Positions 1-8,180 of a DNA stretch of 29,639 nt are shown here, piece by piece. The stretch's first letter is position 1. Each line of letters begins with the position of its first letter. Both the position numbers and the translations under genes were made by a program. A model generated the notes under the pieces. The model had not been told where the DNA came from. It searched no databases and was given only the letters and a program-made list of their open reading frames with translations. The stretch lies in assembly GCA_049317345.1 (NCBI GenBank), contig JBMOIL010000007.1:1-29639 (forward strand). Direction: 5' to 3'. This DNA is from Mxb001 sp049317345 (GTDB lineage Bacteria; Actinomycetota; Actinomycetes; S36-B12).

Positions 1-141
1 GCTGACGACGAGGAGGTCGCCGACTACGTGCGGCAGCTCGAGGAGGCGCGCGACACGACCGACCTCCCCGAGGCCAGTGGAGAGGCCATCGCCCGCGAGT
101 TCGAGAGATATCTGCGTCGCAGGGGCACCGACGGCGGGTGA
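1..141 (+). CDS. PAC2 family protein, C-terminal fragment
   Basis: An open frame enters from the left edge and ends at TGA 139-141, giving the last 46 residues of a longer protein. The piece is acidic, then basic. It reads like the C-terminal helix of actinobacterial PAC2 (proteasome-assembly-chaperone-like) proteins, which end in a 'LP..SGE.IA.EFERYLR' type segment; here LPEASGEAIAREFERYLR. In mycobacteria and streptomycetes I recall a PAC2 gene lying close to mshC, and mshC is 2.8 kb away here, which supports the call. The family's role in Actinobacteria is not settled. No domain core is visible in the window, so the assignment rests on a short tail and on context. Confidence 0.5.
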   Translation, partial: ADDEEVADYVRQLEEARDTTDLPEASGEAIAREFERYLRRRGTDGG

Positions 142-145
142 CCTG

Positions 146-177
146 CCCGACAGGGGCGGCTTGGCCGTCCCGCCGGG
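146..177. terminator. hairpin between convergent PAC2 and pgi genes
   Basis: An 8-bp stem (GGGGCGGC at 153-160 with GCCGTCCC at 164-171, one G-U pair, 3-nt loop) sits inside a weaker outer CCCG/CGGG pairing (146-149 with 174-177). It lies between two convergent stop codons. There is no T-tract on either side, so any termination role is inferred from position and stability. Confidence 0.35.
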
Positions 178-186
178 CCTACTCGA

Positions 187-1824
187 TCAGCCCTGTGCGT
201 GCAGGGACTGGTAGGCCCGGATGAGGGCATCCGTCGAGGAGTCACGGTCGAGGGGTCGGTCGGCATCCTGTAGGTCCGGGAGAATGGAGTTGGCCATCGC
301 CTTCCCGAGTTCGACTCCCCACTGGTCGAAACTGTCGATTCCCCACACTGCCCCCTGGACGAAGACACTGTGCTCGTACAGTGCGATGAGCGCGCCAAGG
401 GCATGCGGCTCCAGCCGTGCGGCGAGGATGAAGGTCGAAGGCCGATTCCCCGGCATCACCTTGTGTGGCACCAGCTCCTCGGGCGTGCCGTCTGCCCGCA
501 CCTCCTCGGCCGTACGGCCGAAGGCAAGCACGGCCGCCTGTGCGAGGGCATTGGCGGCGAGCATGTCCTGCATGTCGAATACAGGCTCCAGGGCCTGCGC
601 GAAGAGGATGAAGTCGCAGGACACGATCTCGGTGCCCTGATGGAGCAATTGGTAGAACGAGTGCTGGCCATTCGTCCCGGGCTCGCCCCAGTAGATCGCC
701 CCCGTGTTGTAGTCCACCGGCGCGCCATCGATCCGCACCGATTTGCCATTGCTCTCCATGGTGAGCTGCTGCAGATAGGCGGGGAAACGGGAGAGGAATT
801 GGGCGTAGGGAAGCACCGCGTTGGTGGGGATATCGAGGAAGTCCCTGTTCCAGACCGCGATCAGGCCCATCCGCAGCGGGAGGTTTGATTCGGGAGCCGC
901 ACGGAGGAAGTGCTCATCCATGGCGTGGAAGCCGTCGAGCAACTCCCGGAATCGCCCGGGTCCGATGGCGATCATCGTGCTCAGGCCGATGGCAGAGTCC
1001 ATCGAGTACCTGCCGCCCACCCAGTCCCAGAAGCCGAACATGTTGGCGACGTCGATGCCGAAGGCGGTGACTCGCTCGGCGTTCGTGGACACCGCCACGA
1101 AGTGCTTCTCCACGGCACCCTCGCCCAGTGCGTCCACGATCCACTCTCGTGCGGCCTTGGCATTGGTGAGGGTTTCCTGCGTGCCGAACGTCTTGGAAGC
1201 GACGATGAAGAGCGTCTGGGCAGGGTCGAGGCCGCGCAGGGCCTCGGTGATGTCCGTCGGGTCGACGTTGGAGACGAAGCGGAAGGTCATGTCGCGGTCG
1301 GAGTAGAACCGCAAGGCCTCGTAGGCCATCGCAGGGCCCAGGTCTGATCCCCCGATGCCGATGTTGACGATGTTGAGCATCCGCTCACCGGTCGCACCCG
1401 TCCATCGACCGTCCCGCACCCGGTCGGAGAAGTCCGCCATACGCTCCAGGACGTCGCGCACCTCCGCCGCGACATCGACACCGTCTACCTCGAGCGTCGC
1501 ACCAGGGGGAAGCCGGAGCGCGGTGTGCAGGACTGCTCGGTCCTCCGTCGCGTTGATGTGCTCGCCCGCGAACATCGCGTCTCGCTTGGCGAGGACGCCC
1601 TGCTCACGCGCCAGGTCGAGAAGGGCCGACGTCACCTCACCGGTGATGCGCTGCTTGCTGAAGTCGGCACGAAGTCCGGCAGCCTCCAGGGTCCATGCGG
1701 GTCCCCTATCCGGCTCATCGCCGAAGAGTCCCCGGAGATCCCGGCCCTGCAGTCCGATCGCCAGATCGCTCAGCCGTGCCCATGCCGGGGCGAGGGTCGG
1801 GTCATTCGATTGCGTGGAGTTCAT
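187..1824 (-). CDS. pgi: glucose-6-phosphate isomerase
   Basis: Interconverts glucose 6-phosphate and fructose 6-phosphate in the cytoplasm, for glycolysis and gluconeogenesis. The 545-residue product is full length for the family. It has the sugar-phosphate-binding stretch ASKTFGTQETLTNA, the SNVDPTD segment, the catalytic glutamate in MESNGKSV, the catalytic histidine in GQHSFYQLLHQGTE, and the C-terminal signature DSFDQWGVELGK with the catalytic lysine. The ATG at 1824 gives a normal N-terminus and has an AAGG about 8 nt upstream. It is divergent from gnd across a 95-bp gap, which places the entry to glycolysis and the pentose phosphate branch side by side. No damage is seen. Confidence 0.97.
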   Translation of the reverse strand: MNSTQSNDPTLAPAWARLSDLAIGLQGRDLRGLFGDEPDRGPAWTLEAAGLRADFSKQRITGEVTSALLDLAREQGVLAKRDAMFAGEHINATEDRAVLHTALRLPPGATLEVDGVDVAAEVRDVLERMADFSDRVRDGRWTGATGERMLNIVNIGIGGSDLGPAMAYEALRFYSDRDMTFRFVSNVDPTDITEALRGLDPAQTLFIVASKTFGTQETLTNAKAAREWIVDALGEGAVEKHFVAVSTNAERVTAFGIDVANMFGFWDWVGGRYSMDSAIGLSTMIAIGPGRFRELLDGFHAMDEHFLRAAPESNLPLRMGLIAVWNRDFLDIPTNAVLPYAQFLSRFPAYLQQLTMESNGKSVRIDGAPVDYNTGAIYWGEPGTNGQHSFYQLLHQGTEIVSCDFILFAQALEPVFDMQDMLAANALAQAAVLAFGRTAEEVRADGTPEELVPHKVMPGNRPSTFILAARLEPHALGALIALYEHSVFVQGAVWGIDSFDQWGVELGKAMANSILPDLQDADRPLDRDSSTDALIRAYQSLHAQG

Positions 1825-1919
1825 GTGGAAAGCCTTGCACTACGGTGGCGGGGTCGTACACGGTATGGGTCAGTGTTCACCCCGCGCGCGCCGCGGGCAC
1901 CCGAGGGAGGAATGAGGCC

Positions 1920-2954
1920 ATGACGACCTCACAGCCGATGCAGTTGGGCATGATCGGCCTCGGCCGGATGGGGGCCAATATCGTCCGGCGCATCATGCGC
2001 GACGGCCACACGGCGGTCGTCTATGACCGTGACCCTGCAGCCGTGGCCGCCCTCGTCGCCGAGGGAGCCGTGGGAGCCGACTCCCTGGCGGACCTGGCAG
2101 CCAAAATGGCCGCTCCACGCAACGTGTGGATCATGGTCCCGGCGGGTGCGATCACGGAGGCAGTCGTCAACGAGCTCGGCGGCCTGCTCGACCGTGGAGA
2201 CACGATGATCGATGGGGGCAACTCCTACTACCGCGATGACATTCGGCGTTCGGCGTCACTGCGCCCCCAGGGCATCCACTACGTCGATTGCGGCACCTCC
2301 GGCGGCGTATGGGGCCTGGATCGCGGCTACTCGCTCATGATCGGTGGCGACGACGAGGCCGTGAATCGCCTCGACCCGATCTGGGCATCCGTCGCACCCG
2401 GCGTCGACTCCGCCCCGCGTACGGCGGACCGCACCGGTGCGCTCCTGCCTGGCGAGGACGGCTGGCTGCACTGCGGGCCGAGCGGTGCGGGCCACTTCGT
2501 CAAGATGGTGCACAACGGCATCGAGTACGGCCTTATGGCGGCGTATGCGGAGGGTCTCAACATCCTCAAGCATGCGGACACGGGGCTGCGGCAGCGCGAG
2601 GCTGATGCCGAGACCGCTCCCCTGGAGCATCCCGAGTACTACCAGTACACGCTTGATCTACCCGCGATCACCGAGGTGTGGCGCCGAGGAAGCGTCGTCG
2701 GCTCGTGGCTCCTTGATCTCACGGCGCTCGCGCTCTCACGCTCGGGTGACCTCGCGGAGTTCTCCGGCCGGGTGTCCGACTCGGGTGAAGGGCGCTGGAC
2801 CTCGATCGCCGCGATCGAAGAAGGTGTGCCCGCACCGGTTCTCACCGAGGCGCTGTACTCGCGGTTCGACAGCCAGGGCATGGCTGACTTTGCCTACAGG
2901 GTGATGTCTGCCCAGCGCAAGGAGTTCGGCGGCCACGACGAGAAGTCGTCGTAG
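1920..2954 (+). CDS. gnd: 6-phosphogluconate dehydrogenase, decarboxylating (YqeC/GntZ-like)
   Basis: Oxidatively decarboxylates 6-phosphogluconate to ribulose 5-phosphate, yielding NAD(P)H. The 344-residue length fits the shorter YqeC/GntZ-like class rather than the ~470-residue enterobacterial enzyme. The N-terminal Rossmann motif is GLGRMG. The substrate-binding segment is CGTSGGVWGLDRG, and the catalytic lysine lies in GHFVKMVHNGIEYG. The open frame continues upstream, but ATG 1920 is chosen because it directly precedes the Rossmann strand and has AGGGAGG (1904-1910) 9 nt before it. Cofactor choice cannot be read with certainty. The gene is convergent with mshC, with a 7-bp gap. Confidence 0.95.
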   Translation: MTTSQPMQLGMIGLGRMGANIVRRIMRDGHTAVVYDRDPAAVAALVAEGAVGADSLADLAAKMAAPRNVWIMVPAGAITEAVVNELGGLLDRGDTMIDGGNSYYRDDIRRSASLRPQGIHYVDCGTSGGVWGLDRGYSLMIGGDDEAVNRLDPIWASVAPGVDSAPRTADRTGALLPGEDGWLHCGPSGAGHFVKMVHNGIEYGLMAAYAEGLNILKHADTGLRQREADAETAPLEHPEYYQYTLDLPAITEVWRRGSVVGSWLLDLTALALSRSGDLAEFSGRVSDSGEGRWTSIAAIEEGVPAPVLTEALYSRFDSQGMADFAYRVMSAQRKEFGGHDEKSS

Positions 2955-2964
2955 TCAGCGACTA
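2935..2964. terminator. tandem small hairpins at the gnd/mshC convergent junction
   Basis: ACGACGA (2935-2941) pairs perfectly with TCGTCGT (2946-2952) around a GAAG loop and runs into the gnd stop codon. Immediately after, TAGTC (2952-2956) can pair with GACTA (2960-2964), which covers the end of mshC. There is no T-tract. A shared terminator is plausible but inferred. Confidence 0.35.
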
Positions 2965-4194
2965 GGGCACGAGCTGTACGCCGAGAAGGGCATCCACAGC
3001 GGCGCGGATACGTGCCGGGGCTGAGGGATCGCTCCCCCCTCGTGTGATCGCGTTGTCCGCCCAGCGATCTACGGCGGCGAGTGCTTCGGGGGTGTCGAGG
3101 TCATCGGAGACAGCCGCGCGCATGTCTGCCACCGTCGCCTCGGCGGGGGGGCCGGCTCCGAGAGCCGCTGCCCTGGCCCATCGCGCGAGGCGTGCCTCCG
3201 CGGCGGAGAGCCCTTCATCGGTCCAGCTCCAGTCCTCGCGGTAGTGGTGTGACAAGACCGCAAGGCGGATCGCACCCGGGCTCACACCCGAGTCGCGCAG
3301 ACGGTGCACGAAGACGAGGTTGCCGAGTGACTTGCTCATCTTGACGCCGTCGAGACCGACCATCCCCGCGTGGACGTAGTCGCGTGCGTAGGGTCGCGCC
3401 TGCGTGAGCACCTCGGCGTGGCTCGCTCCCATCTCATGGTGGGGGAAGATGAGATCGCGGCCGCCGCCCTGCACATCGAAGGTCATCCCCAACTCGTCGA
3501 GTGCGATGGCGACGCATTCGATGTGCCATCCGGGACGGCCGTGTCCGAGGGGCGTATCCCACGCGGGCTCCTCCGGCCGCGCAGCGCGCCACAGCAGCGG
3601 ATCCAGGGGATCTCGCTTGCCGGGGCGAAGCGGGTCGCCACCCCTCTCCGCGAAGAGCTCGAGCATCTCCTCGCGAGACAAACCGGATACCCCACCGAAG
3701 AGCGGGTCTGCGGAGATGTCGAAGTAGAGGTCGCCGTCGACGTCGTACACGGCGCCCCGCTCCTGGAGTGCCTCGATGCACTTCACGACGCTCGGTATCG
3801 ACTCGACTGCACCGATGTAGGCATCCGGGGGGATTACGCGCAGGAACTCCATGTCCTCGCGGAACAACTGCGTCTCACGACGGGCGATCTCGCGCCAGTC
3901 CTGGCCCGTCGCGACCGCTCGCTCCAGGAGCGGGTCGTCGATGTCCGTGACGTTCTGCACGTAGCGCACCCGATGCCCCGCATCGATCCAGGCGCGCACG
4001 AGGGTGTCGAAGGCGAGGTAGGTCGCCGCGTGGCCCATGTGGGTCGCGTCGTACGGCGTGATCCCGCAGACGTACAGGCGCGCTTCCTCACCGGGCGCCG
4101 TGGGGCGCAACTCGCCACTGGACGTGTCGCGCACTCGGACGGCCCGGCCGCCCGGACCCAGTGCCGGGACGGTCGGATTCGGCCAGGACTCCAT
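2962..4194 (-). CDS. mshC: L-cysteine:1D-myo-inosityl 2-amino-2-deoxy-alpha-D-glucopyranoside ligase
   Basis: Catalyses ATP-dependent ligation of cysteine to GlcN-Ins, the third step of mycothiol synthesis. The 410-residue product is related to cysteinyl-tRNA synthetase but lacks the tRNA anticodon domain, as expected for MshC. Visible motifs: YVCGITPYDATHMGH (zinc Cys43 and the HIGH-like site, residues 41-55), the NVTDIDD stretch near 81-87, the MshC-typical ERGGDPLRPGKRDPLDPLLW (183-202), a second zinc cysteine at 227, histidines in FPHHEMGASH, and KMSKS at 285-289. The ATG at 4194 follows a TAGGCT hexamer by exactly 6 nt, suggesting a leaderless transcript. The upstream block (phosphatase, DUF3090, SCO1664-like) is syntenic with mshC in other actinobacteria. 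Its presence marks a mycothiol producer. Confidence 0.97.
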   Translation of the reverse strand: MESWPNPTVPALGPGGRAVRVRDTSSGELRPTAPGEEARLYVCGITPYDATHMGHAATYLAFDTLVRAWIDAGHRVRYVQNVTDIDDPLLERAVATGQDWREIARRETQLFREDMEFLRVIPPDAYIGAVESIPSVVKCIEALQERGAVYDVDGDLYFDISADPLFGGVSGLSREEMLELFAERGGDPLRPGKRDPLDPLLWRAARPEEPAWDTPLGHGRPGWHIECVAIALDELGMTFDVQGGGRDLIFPHHEMGASHAEVLTQARPYARDYVHAGMVGLDGVKMSKSLGNLVFVHRLRDSGVSPGAIRLAVLSHHYREDWSWTDEGLSAAEARLARWARAAALGAGPPAEATVADMRAAVSDDLDTPEALAAVDRWADNAITRGGSDPSAPARIRAAVDALLGVQLVP

Positions 4195-4200
4195 ACCCGG

Positions 4201-4206
4201 AGCCTA
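4201..4206 (-). promoter_or_regulatory. -10 hexamer for leaderless mshC
   Basis: On the minus strand TAGGCT is followed by a 6-nt spacer and then the mshC ATG. This puts the expected transcription start at or next to the start codon. The position repeats at many other genes in the window. Confidence 0.55.
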
Positions 4207-4227
4207 GGAGGTCCGGAGTCGATGCCG

Positions 4228-5022
4228 TCACATGGCGGGCCAGGGCAGCGCGGGCCACGCGCCGTCCGGGCCCGGGTACTCACCGTGTCGCAGGAGTTGC
4301 TCGAGGCGCTGGCCCGCGGCCGCGATCTCCGCCCGACTGAGGAGGGGCTCGAGCTGCTCGCCCACTGCGCGCCAGCCCTCGGCAAGGCGGACGAGATCGT
4401 GGATCAGGGGTGGATCGATGGGTGTGCCCGCCCACCCCCACAGGACCGTGCGCAGTTTCGACTCGGTATGAAAGGTGAGCCCGTGATCGATCCCCGCAAC
4501 GCCGCCGGGACCATCGCGCAGCACATGTCCGCCCTTGCGGTCGGCGTTGTTGACGATCGCATCCAATAGCGCCACACGGCGCAGAGACGGCGACTCTTCA
4601 TGGATGAGCCAGACGTGGTCTCCGCGGGCACCTTCACCCTCCACAACGACATGCCAGCCATCCGGGACAGCGCCCGTGTCCACGACGTCCACCGGGGGAT
4701 CTTGCGGGTCGGCCTCGACCCACGCCTGGAGGCTGCCCGGACCGAGCGGGGCATCCTCTCTCCACACGGTCGCAGGGACGACGCCCCAGCCCAGGGCCCG
4801 GTCGACGACGTAGGTGGCCACCTCGCGTCGCCCCAGGGTGCCGGTCGGGAAGTCCCACAGCGGCCGTTCACCGCTGCGGGGCTTATAGACGGCGCGTACG
4901 AGCGTGTCGCCGTCAACGCACTCCACCCGCAGGGCTGCATTGGAGGAGTCCCACAGTCGACCTTCGACGTTGACGTCGCCACGCGAGAGGAGGACCTCCA
5001 CGTCCTCTCGGACCGAGCTCAC
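4228..5022 (-). CDS. SCO1664 family protein (PI3/4-kinase-like fold)
   Basis: A 264-residue actinobacterial protein of unknown biochemical function. It resembles the PI3K/PI4K- and HipA-like kinase fold. The N-terminal part has a YKPRSGERPLWDFPTG glycine- and lysine-containing segment, where a kinase would hold ATP. The C-terminal half has LLDAIVNNADRKGGHVL followed by GIDHGLTFH, matching the catalytic-loop Asn/Asp plus metal-binding Asp pattern of such kinases. The start is GTG 5022, overlapping the DUF3090 stop by 4 bp (GTGA), so the two are translationally coupled. It lies 33 bp upstream of mshC on the same strand. The conserved neighbourhood hints at a mycothiol- or phosphate-related role, but no substrate can be inferred. 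Confidence 0.88.
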   Translation of the reverse strand: MSSVREDVEVLLSRGDVNVEGRLWDSSNAALRVECVDGDTLVRAVYKPRSGERPLWDFPTGTLGRREVATYVVDRALGWGVVPATVWREDAPLGPGSLQAWVEADPQDPPVDVVDTGAVPDGWHVVVEGEGARGDHVWLIHEESPSLRRVALLDAIVNNADRKGGHVLRDGPGGVAGIDHGLTFHTESKLRTVLWGWAGTPIDPPLIHDLVRLAEGWRAVGEQLEPLLSRAEIAAAGQRLEQLLRHGEYPGPDGAWPALPWPAM

Positions 5023-5558
5023 GGTTGGCGCCGGTATCCGTTGGCCCGCGGGCAGATGTGGCCACCGGGGTCGAGGGGCTGGAGGCAGAAGGGACAGGGC
5101 GGACGTCCCGCCGCCACCAGAGCCTTTGCTCGGCGGGCAAAAGCGGCCGCCGCATCCATCGTCAGCGACACCCGAAGCGTGTCAGCGGAATCCGGGTCGT
5201 CGTCGCCGGGTTCGGCGGCCTCCTCCTCGCCGAGTGCGTGCGCCTCGATGAGGATGCGATCTCCCGAGCCGTCGTCGGGTAGCCCCGCGATACCCAGGGC
5301 ACCCACGCGGAACTCTTCCTCGAGCGGCAGGGACAACGGCTCATTGTCGTCGCGCCCGGCGGAGTCGGGCACATCCATCTGCGCAAGAAGGCGCTCGAGC
5401 CTGTCCGCGAGCATCGCCACCTGGGCCTTCTCCAGCGCGACCGACGTCACGGATCGGGAATCGCTCGCCTGCAGGTAGAACGTCCGCTCACCCGGGAGAC
5501 CCACCGTCCCCGCGACGAAGCGTCGCGGATCGACATAGTCGTGGATACGGCGTGGCAC
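5019..5558 (-). CDS. DUF3090 family protein
   Basis: A 179-residue member of an uncharacterised actinobacterial family. The N-terminus reads RIHDYVDPRRFVAGTVG followed by RTFYLQA, typical of DUF3090. The C-terminus carries a probable zinc site, CPFC...GGHICPR, of CxxC plus HxC form. The frame stays open upstream to a GTG at 5579. The GTG at 5558 is preferred because it begins the protein right at the family's usual N-terminus; neither start has a strong Shine-Dalgarno. The gene sits between the histidine phosphatase (26 bp upstream with this start) and the SCO1664-like gene (4-bp overlap), forming one transcription unit. Function is unknown. The partnership with a kinase-like protein is conserved in other actinobacteria as I recall. 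Confidence 0.88.
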   Translation of the reverse strand: MPRRIHDYVDPRRFVAGTVGLPGERTFYLQASDSRSVTSVALEKAQVAMLADRLERLLAQMDVPDSAGRDDNEPLSLPLEEEFRVGALGIAGLPDDGSGDRILIEAHALGEEEAAEPGDDDPDSADTLRVSLTMDAAAAFARRAKALVAAGRPPCPFCLQPLDPGGHICPRANGYRRQP

Positions 5559-5584
5559 TACGCCACCGTATCCGGGCACGGCGT

Positions 5585-6265
5585 CTAGCGCTCTCCCGAG
5601 CCGCCTCCGACCGTGCCCTCTACCCGTCCACGCCTGCGTGTCCGCGCGAGGCTGCTGAGATCCGACCCACGGTCATTGACGTGGAGCACCTGCACACCCC
5701 GTGCGCCATAGCGGATCACCGATACCGATGCAGGGTCCACCACGATCCGCTGGAACTGATCCAGGTGCGTGCCAAGCGCATCGGCGAGGATGGCCTTGAT
5801 GACGTCTCCGTGCGAGACGATCGCGTAGGTCGCCCGATCGCCGAGCCGTGCATTCCATTCGTGCACCGCGGCCAAGGCGCGCGCCTGCATCTGAGGCAGC
5901 GACTCTCCCTCGGGGAAGGTCACCGCACTGGGCCGCTCCTGCACCGTTCGCCACAGCGGAGACTTGGCAAGCTCCGCCAACGGTCGGTTGGTCCAATCGC
6001 CGTAGCGGCACTCCCCCAGTCGCTCATCCAGTGCGATACCGGGCGCGCGGCGCTGGCGTCGGTCGATGGCCTCCGCTGTCTGGACGGTCCGTTCCAAAGG
6101 GCTGCTGACGATGGTGCTGAGCGACAGGGACCTCAACCGCCCAGCAGCGGCCTCTGCCTGCGCCACGCCCTGGTCATCAAGGTGTACGCCGGGTGTCCAT
6201 CCGGCGAGAATCCCCTGAGCGTTCGCCGGCGTGCGACCATGGCGGACGAGGATGACCAGCGGCAT
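5585..6265 (-). CDS. histidine phosphatase family protein (MSMEG_4193-like putative phosphomutase)
   Basis: A 226-residue cytoplasmic phosphohydrolase of the phosphoglycerate-mutase-like superfamily. The phosphohistidine motif VRHGRTPAN lies at residues 7-15, the acidic catalytic region is in RLGECRYGDW, and the second histidine is in VSHGDVIKAILADALG. Homologues next to DUF3090 and mshC in mycobacteria are often named putative phosphomutases, but the substrate is not known. ATG 6265 follows a TAGCGT hexamer by 6 nt on the minus strand, so this gene probably heads the phosphatase-DUF3090-SCO1664 unit as a leaderless message. It is divergent from corA with a 54-bp gap. The last ~25 residues are Arg/Gly-rich and probably disordered. 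Confidence 0.9.
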   Translation of the reverse strand: MPLVILVRHGRTPANAQGILAGWTPGVHLDDQGVAQAEAAAGRLRSLSLSTIVSSPLERTVQTAEAIDRRQRRAPGIALDERLGECRYGDWTNRPLAELAKSPLWRTVQERPSAVTFPEGESLPQMQARALAAVHEWNARLGDRATYAIVSHGDVIKAILADALGTHLDQFQRIVVDPASVSVIRYGARGVQVLHVNDRGSDLSSLARTRRRGRVEGTVGGGSGER

Positions 6266-6271
6266 GCTGCG

Positions 6272-6277
6272 ACGCTA
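6272..6277 (-). promoter_or_regulatory. -10 hexamer for the leaderless phosphatase operon
   Basis: TAGCGT on the minus strand ends 6 nt before the ATG of the histidine phosphatase gene. No convincing -35 element is visible. Confidence 0.55.
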
Positions 6278-6319
6278 TCGGAGAATGCGGCCCTCGGCCG
6301 CCGCCATGGGAGGCAACAC

Positions 6320-7318
6320 GTGATCCGGATCATGGGGACCTATCGGGACGGGCACCTAGACCCACGATCGGGCCCCTCGGGGGCGGAGCCCACTCAACAG
6401 GATCTCGAAGCGGCCCGCGACGCTGTCCACGCCCCGACCGACTTCACCTGGGTCGCGCTGGCTGACCCCAGCAGGGCCGAGGTGGATCTCATCGCTCACA
6501 CCTTCCATCTGGAGCCCCTTCTCATCGAGGACGCCACATCACGTCAGCAGCGAGCCAAGATCGACATCACCGATAAGAGCCTCTTCGTGCTGTTGAAGGT
6601 CTTGGAGTGGGTTGACGACACATCTGATGTCGAGACCGGCCAGGTCGCGTGCTTCTTCGGACCGGGGTATGCCGTCACCATGCGGATGGGCAGGGCAGAG
6701 GACACCGACATCGTCGCTTCGCGACTGGCGACACAACCCGATCTCGTCGCGACAGGCCCGCTCTCGGTGTTCTGGGCGATCGCGGACGTCGTCGCGCGGC
6801 AGTACCTCGAGGTTGGTGAAGCGATTCAGTCCGACATCGAGGAGATCGAGCAGCAGGTCTTCTCGGACCACCCCTCCCAGGCCGCCAACCGGATCTACCG
6901 GCTCAACCGCGAGAACATCGAGATGCGCAGGGCGGTGCAGCCCCTGATTCCTGACTCCCAGCGCCTGTCGAGGGGGTCGCTGCCCCTGGTGCCACCCCCG
7001 CTGCATCCCTTTCTTCGCGATGTCGGTGACAACATCCTGCGTGCCGGCGACATGGTAGATGGTTTCGATTCGACTTTGATGACCATGCTCATGGCCAGCA
7101 CGGCGCGCCAGGATCTGCTCCAGAACATGGACATGCGCAAGATTTCCGCGTGGGCGGCGATCATTGCGGTCCCCACCGCGATAGCAGGGATCTACGGCAT
7201 GAACTTCGACAACATGCCGGAGTTGCACTGGACCTTTGGCTACCCCATGGTCCTCGGCGTGATGGCCACTATATGCCTGCTCCTCTACCGCGGGTTCAAG
7301 AAGTCCGGGTGGCTCTAG
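6320..7318 (+). CDS. corA: CorA family magnesium/cobalt transport protein
   Basis: An inner-membrane divalent cation channel, pentameric in known members, admitting Mg2+ (and Co2+). The 332-residue product has a long soluble N-terminal funnel domain and two C-terminal membrane helices. The first helix starts near the conserved KISAWAAIIAVPTAIAGI and ends at the selectivity motif YGMNFDNMPEL; the second is PMVLGVMATICLLLY, followed by a basic cytosolic tail (RGFKKSGWL). The frame is open far upstream, but that extension overlaps the divergent phosphatase gene. GTG 6320 is chosen because GGGAGG lies 6 nt before it. The gene ends 3 bp from the uppP stop (convergent). Metal preference is not readable. 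Confidence 0.93.
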   Translation: MIRIMGTYRDGHLDPRSGPSGAEPTQQDLEAARDAVHAPTDFTWVALADPSRAEVDLIAHTFHLEPLLIEDATSRQQRAKIDITDKSLFVLLKVLEWVDDTSDVETGQVACFFGPGYAVTMRMGRAEDTDIVASRLATQPDLVATGPLSVFWAIADVVARQYLEVGEAIQSDIEEIEQQVFSDHPSQAANRIYRLNRENIEMRRAVQPLIPDSQRLSRGSLPLVPPPLHPFLRDVGDNILRAGDMVDGFDSTLMTMLMASTARQDLLQNMDMRKISAWAAIIAVPTAIAGIYGMNFDNMPELHWTFGYPMVLGVMATICLLLYRGFKKSGWL

Positions 7319-7321
7319 GCC

Positions 7322-8143
7322 TCACGTTGCGGTGATGGTGCCGGTGACGAGCAACGCAACGATGAGCGCAGCAAGCGCGAGTCGGTAGGCAACGAACGGC
7401 AGGTACGACCCTGTCCGGAGGTAGCGCAGCAGCCAGGCGATGACGGCGTACCCCACGGTGAAGGCGATTGCGGTGGCAACGAGGGTCTGCCCCCAGGCCA
7501 CCTGGGGATCGTCACCGATGCGCGTGGCTTCGTAGAAACCCGACCCGAGAACCGCGGGTATCGCGAGGAGAAAGGCGTAGCGGGTAGCTGCTTCTCGGGT
7601 GTAGCCCAGGGTGAGCCCCATGGTGATGGTGGCGCCTGAACGCGACACCCCGGGGATAAGCGCGAGCGCCTGCGCGCAGCCCAGGGCGATGGCATTGCGG
7701 GTCGTCATGCTGCTGATCTCGCGATCCTTGCGGCCGTACCTGTCAGCGAGACCCAGCAGCACGCCGAAGACCGCGAGCATCGTCGCCGTGATCCACAGAT
7801 TGCGCGCCACCGTCTCGATCTGCTCGGTGAACACCAGGCCAAGAACCACGATGGGGATCGTCCCGAGGATCACGTACCACCCGAGCCGGGCGTCCGGCGT
7901 GCCCCGAGCGTCGGCGCGCACCAGGCTGCGTGACCAGGCGCTCAGGATCCGTGCGATGTCTTGCCGGAAGTAGATGAGGACCGCCGCTTCGGTCCCGATC
8001 TGCGTGACAGCAGTGAAGGCCGCGCCGGGATCCCCCCAGCCGAAGATCCGCGACAGCACCAGGATGTGCGCACTCGAGGAGATCGGCAGGAACTCAGTCA
8101 GCCCCTGGATCACCCCGAGAACGATCGCCTCGAACCACGTCAT
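7322..8143 (-). CDS. uppP: undecaprenyl-diphosphatase (BacA/UppP family)
   Basis: An integral membrane enzyme that dephosphorylates undecaprenyl diphosphate to recycle the lipid carrier for peptidoglycan; overexpression confers bacitracin resistance in known bacteria. The 273-residue protein has the family motifs GLTEFLPISSSAH (residues ~14-26, with the catalytic Glu and Ser) and PGVSRSGATI in the second repeat, with about seven to eight hydrophobic helices. The start MTWFEAIVLG is canonical. There is no strong ribosome-binding site. The LLM oxidoreductase gene ends 37 bp upstream on the same strand, so the two are probably co-transcribed. uppP also follows this phosphatase/mshC block in mycobacteria. 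Confidence 0.95.
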   Translation of the reverse strand: MTWFEAIVLGVIQGLTEFLPISSSAHILVLSRIFGWGDPGAAFTAVTQIGTEAAVLIYFRQDIARILSAWSRSLVRADARGTPDARLGWYVILGTIPIVVLGLVFTEQIETVARNLWITATMLAVFGVLLGLADRYGRKDREISSMTTRNAIALGCAQALALIPGVSRSGATITMGLTLGYTREAATRYAFLLAIPAVLGSGFYEATRIGDDPQVAWGQTLVATAIAFTVGYAVIAWLLRYLRTGSYLPFVAYRLALAALIVALLVTGTITAT

Positions 8144-8180
8144 GGCGTCTGCTGTGGCCCTGTCTCGAATCGCATCGCCC

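Noticed and set aside
1912..1923. Three-codon leader ORF (ATG AGG CCA TGA) overlapping the gnd start
   Set aside because: The Shine-Dalgarno sequence ends 1 nt before this ATG, too close for efficient use; the gnd ATG has proper spacing.
3370..4569. Plus-strand open frame across mshC and the SCO1664-like gene
   Set aside because: Antisense to two genes with clear family motifs; no start signal or domain.
5552..6319. N-terminal extension of CorA
   Set aside because: It overlaps the divergent phosphatase gene, has low-complexity translation, and a good ribosome site supports GTG 6320.
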